Of a stretch of 10,676 nucleotides of DNA, positions 1 through 4,901 are shown in pieces; positions within the stretch are counted from its first letter, which is position 1, and each line of letters begins with the position of its first letter. Below the pieces are notes generated by a model. The model worked only from the letters and a program-made list of their open reading frames with translations. It did not search any database and had not been told where the DNA came from. This stretch comes from Bacteroidia bacterium (GTDB lineage Bacteria; Bacteroidota; Bacteroidia; NS11-12g; UBA955). A program made the position numbers and the translations under genes. The stretch is taken from positions 1-10,676 of the forward strand of contig JACMRS010000006.1 in assembly GCA_014376345.1 (NCBI GenBank). Reading direction: 5' to 3'.

Positions 1-356
1 ACAAGCACATCCGGCCTTAGCATATTGATAAGCTCTAAAGGTGTATCTTCATTGAACATCACAACAATGCCCACACTTTCCAAAGCTGCCATTATATAAG
101 CCCTTGAATTTTCATCCTGAATAGGTCGTGACAATGATTTACCCAGACGTTTTACAGATTCATCGGTATTGATGCCAACAATTAAAAGATCACCTAAATC
201 TGCTGCTTTTGAAAGATAATCAACATGGCCCTTGTGAAGCAAGTCGAAACAACCATTTGTAAACACAGCTTTCTTACCTTCAGCTTTCAGCAAACGAATA
301 ATATCCGCAGCTTCATGCCAGGTTTTAATTTTATCAGATATTTTTTGATGGTGCAT
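1..356 (-). CDS. rfaE2: RfaE2-type D-glycero-beta-D-manno-heptose 1-phosphate adenylyltransferase (3' end missing, cut by window edge)
   Basis: A cytidylyltransferase-fold nucleotidyltransferase. Family members transfer AMP from ATP to heptose 1-phosphate to make ADP-heptose for the LPS inner core, in the cytoplasm. About 118 residues are present, starting MHHQKISDKI at the ATG at 356-354. The nucleotide-binding signature GCFDLLHKGH lies at residues 35-44, with the HxGH pair at H41 and H44. It is followed by GINTDESVKR (61-70) and RPIQDENSRA (77-86), both characteristic of the stand-alone RfaE2 / HldE C-terminal domain. The frame is still open at base 1, at ...RPDVLV, just before the expected KGGDY segment, so roughly 40 residues are missing. 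The start overlaps the end of the upstream flippase-like gene by 23 bp, which suggests translational coupling. No N-terminal kinase domain precedes it, so this is the split form rather than the bifunctional HldE. Sequence upstream of the ATG shows no clear Shine-Dalgarno, as is usual in Bacteroidota. Confidence 0.92.
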   Translation of the reverse strand, partial: MHHQKISDKIKTWHEAADIIRLLKAEGKKAVFTNGCFDLLHKGHVDYLSKAADLGDLLIVGINTDESVKRLGKSLSRPIQDENSRAYIMAALESVGIVVMFNEDTPLELINMLRPDVL

Positions 357-1332
357 TGCTTGTGCGCGTCTTGTAGGCCATAATAATAAATGAAACTGTT
401 CCTGCCAGCAAAATCATAATTACATTGCTGAAAAAGAGCACTATTCCAACAGCATCCGATTGCTGATGAGTTAATGCATATATCTCTTCAAGTCCTTTTG
501 ATACAGTTGCCATTGTAGCTGTTCCTGCAGGCGCAGGAATTATAACACCAATACTACTGAAAACCAGAGTGCTCAATGCTGCACCAACACCAAGCATTTC
601 TGTAAACACAAAAGCTTTAAGAATAAAAAATGTCATCAAAAAATAGCACACCCAAATTCCAATTGAATAAACAATAAAAAGGATCGGCTGCTGAAGTTTT
701 GTAATGCTGTTTAATCCATTACTGAAGCCTGCAAAAAATTCTTTTAATTTATTGGATTTCGTTTTTACTGGTCTTTTTTTCTTGTAAGCTTTATAAGAAA
801 ATATTATTGCCAGAATTATCAGTACCGTAATAAGAATGACATTAAAAGATAGTTTTTGTGATATAGGAATAAGCAGATTTACATTTACAAAATTAAAAAG
901 TAAATCGAATTGCAGAACAAGACTGAGTGCTAAAACAAGTCCAAGCATCAGCACATCAATAATTCTTTCAGTTACAACAGTACCAATAAGAATATTAGCG
1001 GGTATATTATCAGACTTAGATAAAAGGGCACATCTTGAAAGTTCGCCTGCTCTTGGAATGCCAAGATTAACCAGATAACCACTCATACAAGAATGGTAAG
1101 CATTTGAAAGTTTGGCGTTAAAACCCAAAGGTTTTAATAGAATTCTCCAGCGCATTGCACGGATAAGAACTGCAACTACACCAAGACTGACAGAAAGAAA
1201 AACATAAAATTTATTTGATTCTTCAAGCTGAGCCAAAAAATCGTCTGTATTAAAACCTTTAAAAACATAGTAGAGCACAAGTGCACCTACAACTGTAAAC
1301 ACTAAAAATTTTATGACAGATTGCCTGCTCAA
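334..1332 (-). CDS. Flippase-like integral membrane protein, lysylphosphatidylglycerol synthase TM region family (YbhN/AglD2-like)
   Basis: A 332-residue polytopic membrane protein of the LPG_synthase_TM / UPF0104 family. Hydrophobic segments are visible at about residues 8-24, 42-58, 117-141, 153-181 and 217-240, and in the C-terminal third. Family signatures include the RAMRWRILLKPLGF segment after the second helix (about 58-71), PRAGELSRC (about 94-102) and VVTERIIDVL (about 118-127). The family includes the membrane half of MprF, which flips lipids, and stand-alone members next to envelope genes whose substrates are mostly unknown. No soluble aminoacyl-lysyl-transferase domain is attached, so it should not be called MprF. 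It starts 3 bp after panD and its last 23 bp overlap rfaE2, so it is almost certainly co-transcribed with both. Its place before an LPS heptose gene fits a lipid or lipid-linked sugar transport role, but that is inference. Confidence 0.88.
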   Translation of the reverse strand: MSRQSVIKFLVFTVVGALVLYYVFKGFNTDDFLAQLEESNKFYVFLSVSLGVVAVLIRAMRWRILLKPLGFNAKLSNAYHSCMSGYLVNLGIPRAGELSRCALLSKSDNIPANILIGTVVTERIIDVLMLGLVLALSLVLQFDLLFNFVNVNLLIPISQKLSFNVILITVLIILAIIFSYKAYKKKRPVKTKSNKLKEFFAGFSNGLNSITKLQQPILFIVYSIGIWVCYFLMTFFILKAFVFTEMLGVGAALSTLVFSSIGVIIPAPAGTATMATVSKGLEEIYALTHQQSDAVGIVLFFSNVIMILLAGTVSFIIMAYKTRTSNAPSKNI

Positions 1333-1335
1333 ATT

Positions 1336-1680
1336 TTATAGTTTATTAAATGCGTTTGGAAATACCAGCCATGGTTTGTGAGTTTTGGCTTCTTCAAATT
1401 CCATTGTTGCAAATGAAATTATAATAAGTTCATCGCCGGGCTGCCCTCTTCTTGCGGCTGCACCGTTCAATCCGATATAACCACTACCTCTGACACCTTT
1501 TATGATATAAGTTTCGAAGCGTTCGCCATTATTATTATTAACTATCAGCACCTTTTCGTTTTCAATCATATTGGCTGCTTCCAAAAGCGCTTCATCAATA
1601 GTGATGCTGCCGATATAATTTAGTTCGGTGCTGGTTATTTTAACATTATGAATCTTGGATTTTAAGACCTGGATCATCAT
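1336..1680 (-). CDS. panD: Aspartate 1-decarboxylase (pyruvoyl-dependent)
   Basis: It converts L-aspartate to beta-alanine, the beta-alanine half of pantothenate and so of CoA, in the cytoplasm. The 114 residues match the PanD family from end to end. The self-cleavage site is G24-S25 within YIGSITID; after cleavage S25 becomes the catalytic pyruvoyl group. Other expected residues are in register with E. coli numbering: K9, H11, R54, T57, Y58 (in GERFETY) and N72 in GLNGAAAR. This register holds only if translation starts at the first of two consecutive ATG codons (1680-1678), which supports that start. The gene lies 3 bp upstream of the flippase-like gene and 64 bp downstream of the DUF4834 gene. 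A candidate -7 box ends only 7 bp before the ATG, so the message may have almost no leader. The maturation factor PanZ is not expected in this phylum, and none is seen here. Confidence 0.97.
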   Translation of the reverse strand: MMIQVLKSKIHNVKITSTELNYIGSITIDEALLEAANMIENEKVLIVNNNNGERFETYIIKGVRGSGYIGLNGAAARRGQPGDELIIISFATMEFEEAKTHKPWLVFPNAFNKL

Positions 1681-1687
1681 TTGGCTG

Positions 1688-1720
1688 CAAAGTTAGGTTG
1701 TTCTGTCAATAAACCCCAAA
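1688..1720 (-). promoter_or_regulatory. Candidate Bacteroidota-type promoter of panD
   Basis: On the minus strand, TAACTTTG (1695-1688) is an exact match to the Bacteroidota -7 consensus TAnnTTTG. TTTG (1720-1717) lies 21 bp upstream, within the 17-23 bp range reported for this phylum. The expected transcription start falls at about 1681-1683, at or within about 3 bases of the panD ATG at 1680, so the transcript would be leaderless or nearly so. The site lies in the 64-bp gap after the DUF4834 gene, so panD could be transcribed separately from it. Prediction from motif only. Confidence 0.45.
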
Positions 1721-1744
1721 AAAGTAAAAATGACAGAAAAGATA

Positions 1745-1969
1745 TTATTTTATTTCTTCAAAATCAACATATTCGCCATCATCATGTCTTTTGTCATTAG
1801 AATGACTAATATCAGCTTTATTCTGATGTTGATTTTTTTGCTGATGATTTTGCATTTGCTGAAAATCCTTTGTGACATGCCTTTTAACAGCATTTATTGT
1901 AAACACTATTTTTATCAGCTGCCACACAGCATAAATAAGTAAAAGGTTGAAAAGAAATTTTAGAAGCAT
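1745..1969 (-). CDS. DUF4834 family small membrane protein
   Basis: A 74-residue protein of unknown function. Residues 1-25 form one hydrophobic N-terminal segment (MLLKFLFNLLLIYAVWQLIK begins it). A polar linker rich in Gln, Asn, His and Lys follows (about 30-60), and the protein ends in an acidic GEYVDFEEIK. This layout, and particularly the GEYVD(F/Y)EEIK end, is what I recognise as the Bacteroidota-restricted DUF4834 family. It is probably anchored in the inner membrane with the tail in the cytoplasm. The strongly conserved tip after a disordered linker looks like a docking peptide, but no partner is known. A -7 box match sits 18 bp upstream of the ATG. An overlapping rightward ORF at 1730-1942 is the antisense shadow: it is hydrophobic with no family resemblance. 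Confidence 0.82.
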   Translation of the reverse strand: MLLKFLFNLLLIYAVWQLIKIVFTINAVKRHVTKDFQQMQNHQQKNQHQNKADISHSNDKRHDDGEYVDFEEIK

Positions 1970-1987
1970 TATTTGTGTTTCTTACTG

Positions 1988-2019
1988 CAAAATTAAAGCA
2001 TTAAATAGGCATTAACCAA
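1988..2019 (-). promoter_or_regulatory. Candidate Bacteroidota-type promoter of the DUF4834 gene
   Basis: TAATTTTG on the minus strand (1995-1988) matches the TAnnTTTG -7 consensus exactly. TTG (2019-2017) lies 21 bp upstream as a partial -33 element. The predicted transcription start is near 1981, giving a 5' leader of about 12 bases before the ATG at 1969. Motif-based only. Confidence 0.42.
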
Positions 2020-2096
2020 CAATTTCCGATAAAATAAGTGATATAAAACGACTGACAACACAATAATATCTAAACATAGAAAGTTTATATTTATAG

Positions 2097-2122
2097 AATT
2101 TACGAATTGATTTTCGTAAATT
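2097..2122. repeat. 10-bp perfect inverted repeat overlapping a -7 promoter box (candidate operator or hairpin)
   Basis: AATTTACGAA (2097-2106) and TTCGTAAATT (2113-2122) are perfect reverse complements separated by the 6-bp spacer TTGATT. The right arm overlaps the -7 box TAAATTTG (2117-2124) of the GYF_2 gene by six bases. A symmetric site over the -7 element is a classic arrangement for a dimeric repressor. If the transcript starts near 2131, the repeat lies upstream of the RNA, so a DNA operator is more likely than an mRNA hairpin. No regulator gene is present nearby. Confidence 0.55.
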
Positions 2123-2124
2123 TG
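2117..2124 (+). promoter_or_regulatory. Candidate -7 box for the GYF_2 gene
   Basis: TAAATTTG is an exact TAnnTTTG match placed 15 bp before the ATG at 2140. The upstream -33 element is poor: the best candidate is TTTA at 2090-2093, 23 bp away, with one mismatch to TTTG. A weak -33 element together with the overlapping dyad would fit a regulated promoter. Confidence 0.4.
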
Positions 2125-2139
2125 TCTAACTAAAACAAA

Positions 2140-2943
2140 ATGCAAAATATATATTACTCTAACGGCGTCGAAAAGTTCGGACCGGTTACAATAATTGAAT
2201 TCAGTGAGAAAAGGTATTATAAAGATACCATGATTTGGTATGATGGACTTGATGGCTGGAAGTATATTAGTGAAATTGAAGAACTGAAGCATCTGGTTGG
2301 TACAGCAGGATCAGAGCCGCCATTGGTTAGCGATTCAATAGATCAGCCATTAACACCACCCCTTAATTCAGTAAGTAAAGAAAAGGTTACGCAAGCAGAA
2401 AAGCCTGAAGCAATTGCTGACCCTAAGAAAAACAAAGCAGGATTGTGGGCAGCAGCATTAATACTCATTGCTATTATTGGCGGTTATTATTTTTTTCTTG
2501 GAAATAAAGTAACTCCAAAAGAGGAAAATATTACAGAACAAAATCAAATTATTGCACCTGTTGAAAATACAGACAGCGTAAAACTTAAAGAAGAGGAACG
2601 CATTAAAGAAATTGCAAAGGAAGCCGAGAAAAAACCATACAGAGAAAACTGGGGCAAATTTATAAATGCTTCAACAAATGACTATACTCACAGAGATATG
2701 GGCGGTATTGAAAACCTTAAAATAATTCTTAAAAACAACACACCTTATCTTGTAGACAAGGCCAAAGTTGAAGTTTCATATATTAAAGCTAACGATGACG
2801 TTTTTCAAAAAGAAATCATTGAATTTGACAACATTAAAGGCAATTCCAATAAAGAACTTTTTGCACCAAACAGCGACAGAGGTGTTAAAATAAAAACAAA
2901 GGTGCTGATGATGCAAAGCAAGGAAATGGGCACAATAGATTAA
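2140..2943 (+). CDS. GYF_2 (DUF4339) domain single-pass membrane protein
   Basis: A 267-residue protein of unknown function. Residues 1-53 form a GYF_2/DUF4339 domain, with IYYSNGVEKFGPV at the start and the aromatic core MIWYDGLDGWKYISEIEEL (31-49); GYF-type folds usually bind peptides. A proline- and Lys-rich linker (54-100) precedes a transmembrane helix at about 101-121 (GLWAAALILIAIIGGYYFFL). A charged, probably helical stretch (about 140-166, EEERIKEIAKEAEKK) follows, then a C-terminal domain (167-267) with alternating beta-strand pattern (ENLKIILKNNTP, AKVEVSYIKAN) resembling FxLYD-type sandwich domains. No signal peptide is present, so the GYF domain is probably cytoplasmic and the C-terminal domain periplasmic. 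It stands alone in its strand, with its own candidate promoter and dyad. It ends 3 bp from the stop of the T9SS tail remnant on the other strand. Confidence 0.85.
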   Translation: MQNIYYSNGVEKFGPVTIIEFSEKRYYKDTMIWYDGLDGWKYISEIEELKHLVGTAGSEPPLVSDSIDQPLTPPLNSVSKEKVTQAEKPEAIADPKKNKAGLWAAALILIAIIGGYYFFLGNKVTPKEENITEQNQIIAPVENTDSVKLKEEERIKEIAKEAEKKPYRENWGKFINASTNDYTHRDMGGIENLKIILKNNTPYLVDKAKVEVSYIKANDDVFQKEIIEFDNIKGNSNKELFAPNSDRGVKIKTKVLMMQSKEMGTID

Positions 2944-2946
2944 TTT

Positions 2947-3171
2947 TTATTGAATTTCAAGTTTCAGTGCAACTGCAGATTCTCCAGTCAATATTATTAC
3001 CTGATATATTCCTGAAAATAAACTTTCCGCTGAATAGGTTTTGATTTTGGTTTCCTGATTTGTTTTATCAATAATTGTCAGAATTAGCAAAATTTCTATA
3101 ATCAAAAATGTTTTATTATTTTTTTTTGTGAATTGTATAAATTTAATGATCCAGCATGTAATGGTTTCGTT
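2947..3171 (-). pseudogene. Remnant of a T9SS-secreted protein: C-terminal sorting-domain stub
   Basis: Translating the minus strand gives about 74 codons open from 3171 to a stop at 2949-2947, without an ATG. The final stretch reads YSAESLFSGIYQVIILTG (3036-2983), followed by ESAVALKLEIQ and the stop. This matches the pattern of a type A T9SS C-terminal sorting domain: a GIY/GLY turn, a hydrophobic strand, a polar turn and a final K-[LI]-x-[IV] strand at the extreme C-terminus. From Gly of GIY to the last residue is exactly 21 residues, the same as in the intact subtilase next door (G507 to Y527). Upstream codons (3171 to about 3090) are low-complexity Lys/Ile/Phe with no domain, and in-frame stops and a run of A/T follow. 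I infer a lost or truncated cargo gene. A chance ORF cannot be excluded from 30 residues. Confidence 0.55.
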
Positions 3172-3236
3172 TTAAAATTATTGAAATTTGCAAAGAATTT
3201 TAATAATTAATTGAGTTTCTCAGAACAATCAGAGAA

Positions 3237-3267
3237 TTTGTTTTAAGCTCCAATAATTTTAATTTTT
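3237..3267 (+). promoter_or_regulatory. Candidate promoter of the subtilase gene
   Basis: TTTG (3237-3240), a 19-bp spacer and TAATTTTT (3260-3267) fit the Bacteroidota TTTG / TAnnTTTG arrangement with one mismatch (final G to T). The predicted start is near 3273, giving a leader of about 40 bases before the ATG at 3313. Apart from this and the sorting-tail remnant, the 369-bp gap 2944-3312 shows only A/T-rich sequence. Confidence 0.35.
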
Positions 3268-3312
3268 CCATTACACAAATAAATACGTACATTAAACAAA
3301 TACATCATTAAT

Positions 3313-4896
3313 ATGACAATTAAAAAATTACTGTTTTCTATCTTTACAGGAATAATATTGCTTTCATCCAATAAGGTTTCATCCCAAACCGTAGATTCAT
3401 CATATATTGATGGTATGATTTATGTGAAGGTTAAAAGTTCTGACTCGTTTTCATTTTTACCATATCTCATTTCTGATTCTTCAATAAAAAGTTTGTATTT
3501 AACTTATGACATTGACACTATTTACAGGCCTTTCCCGGGATTAGATTCTATTCTTGATAAAACCTGGTGCATTAAGTTTAACAATAAATTTCAAGTCGAC
3601 GCTTTGATGCTTGCATGTATGGCAACCAACCACATGGAATATGTAGAAAAACCAAGAATTTATCATACTTTTTTTACTCCGAATGATGTCAATGGACAGC
3701 AATGGTATTTAAATAAAATTGAAGCTGCTGCTGCCTGGGATATTTCGCAGGGTTCAACAACTGTTACAGTTGCAATTGTAGACAACGCAGTCAATATTAA
3801 CCACGAAGATCTTGCACCAAATATCTGGACCAATCCTGGAGAAATTCCAGGTAACGGATTTGATGATGATTTGAATGGCTATACTGACGATATTAATGGC
3901 TTTGACGTTGCCGACAATGACAACAATCCTAACCCTCCGGGAACTACTACTACTAGCAGTCCTTTTATACATGGAACACACTGCGCGGGTCTTGCATCTG
4001 CTTCAACTAACAATGGAAAAGGTATAGCATCAATTGGGTTTAAAGTCAAAATTATACCTGTAAAATGCACACGTAACTCTGAAACAGGCTCTACTCTTAC
4101 CAATGCTTATGACGGAGTATATTATGCTATTAAAGTTAATGCTGACGTAATCAGCATGTCTTGGGGAGGACCAGGTGAATCATCAATCACTAATCAGAAT
4201 CTACTGAATTCAGCCCATAACAGAGGGATCATTTTATGTGCTGCGGCAGGAAATGACAACAGTGAAAATCCCAATTTTCCTGCAGCTTACAACAATGTAA
4301 TCAGTGTAGGTGCTTCAGATCAATCTGATAAAAAATCGTCGTTTTCAAATTTTGGTTCCACTATCGATGTCCTTGCACCCGGCAGCGGAATTTACAGCAC
4401 GCTTGCAGGTTCAAATACGGCTTATGGAAATCTGAGTGGCACTTCAATGGCGTGTCCTTTAACAGCAGGACTTTGTGCCCTGATATTATCATTTAACCCT
4501 TCTCTTTCACCCGATCAGGTTGAAAATTTCTTGAAAACAGGTTGTGATAACGTAAATTCAGCTAATACTCAGTTTGCAGGTAAAATAGGTTCAGGTAGAA
4601 TTAATGCAAGAAGGTCTCTTCAATTTGCAGCAGGCATAACAGGAATAGAAGAAACTGCTAAAGGCAATATCGGAGTTTATCCTGTGCCTAACAACGGAAC
4701 ATTTACAGTTGAATGGTTTGATGAAAACCTGACATCAATTGATGTTTACAATACAATGGGCGACCTTGTTTATTCAACTCCGGTTTCAGAAAACACTGGT
4801 ACTGTTCAGATTAAGACAAACCTTGCTCCTGGCATTTACATGCTTACTGCAAAAGGTTTTGCAGGAAATTATAACAGAAAAATAATAGTGTATTAA
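3313..4896 (+). CDS. Secreted subtilisin-like (S8) serine protease with T9SS sorting domain
   Basis: A 527-residue protein. A signal peptide (MTIKKLLFSIFTGIILLSS, cleavage near residues 24-25) is followed by a propeptide-like region (about 26-125), then the S8 catalytic domain (about 128-440) introduced by QQWYLNKIEAAAAWDI. The triad is D157 (VAIVD), H220 (HGTHCAG) and S378 (GTSMACP), with oxyanion N314 (AAGN). An Asp/Asn-rich insertion at 181-206 (NGFDDDLNGYTDDINGFD) looks like the calcium-binding loop common in Bacteroidota subtilases. Residues 453-527 are a type A T9SS C-terminal domain, starting GVYPVPNNGTF, with APGIY at 505-509 and KIIVY at the end. So it is predicted to cross the inner membrane by Sec and the outer membrane by T9SS, then be surface-anchored or released. 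GTSMACPL replaces the usual GTSMASPH after the nucleophile, a variant not expected to abolish activity. It converges on carB with a 5-bp gap. Substrate unknown. Confidence 0.95.
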   Translation: MTIKKLLFSIFTGIILLSSNKVSSQTVDSSYIDGMIYVKVKSSDSFSFLPYLISDSSIKSLYLTYDIDTIYRPFPGLDSILDKTWCIKFNNKFQVDALMLACMATNHMEYVEKPRIYHTFFTPNDVNGQQWYLNKIEAAAAWDISQGSTTVTVAIVDNAVNINHEDLAPNIWTNPGEIPGNGFDDDLNGYTDDINGFDVADNDNNPNPPGTTTTSSPFIHGTHCAGLASASTNNGKGIASIGFKVKIIPVKCTRNSETGSTLTNAYDGVYYAIKVNADVISMSWGGPGESSITNQNLLNSAHNRGIILCAAAGNDNSENPNFPAAYNNVISVGASDQSDKKSSFSNFGSTIDVLAPGSGIYSTLAGSNTAYGNLSGTSMACPLTAGLCALILSFNPSLSPDQVENFLKTGCDNVNSANTQFAGKIGSGRINARRSLQFAAGITGIEETAKGNIGVYPVPNNGTFTVEWFDENLTSIDVYNTMGDLVYSTPVSENTGTVQIKTNLAPGIYMLTAKGFAGNYNRKIIVY

Positions 4897-4901
4897 TCAG
4901 C

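Noticed and set aside
1701..1738. 8-bp inverted repeat TTCTGTCA-N22-TGACAGAA between the DUF4834 gene and panD, flanking the -33 element
   Set aside because: An 8-bp repeat with a 22-bp spacer is expected several times by chance in 10 kb of AT-rich DNA, and no U-run follows on the transcribed strand.
1993..2292. Minus-strand 99-codon ORF across the intergenic region and the start of the GYF_2 gene
   Set aside because: It is antisense to a recognisable GYF_2 domain, has a hydrophobic low-complexity composition and no family resemblance. Its end lies on the DUF4834 promoter.
3200..3271. Minus-strand ORF of about 23 codons beginning MEKLKLLELK in the subtilase upstream region
   Set aside because: It is short, low in complexity, matches no family I recognise and is antisense to the candidate subtilase promoter.
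3754..4103. Overlapping minus-strand ORFs inside the subtilase
   Set aside because: They are antisense to the catalytic domain, rich in Ile, Val and Ser from the reverse reading of Asp/Asn/Thr codons, and resemble no known protein.
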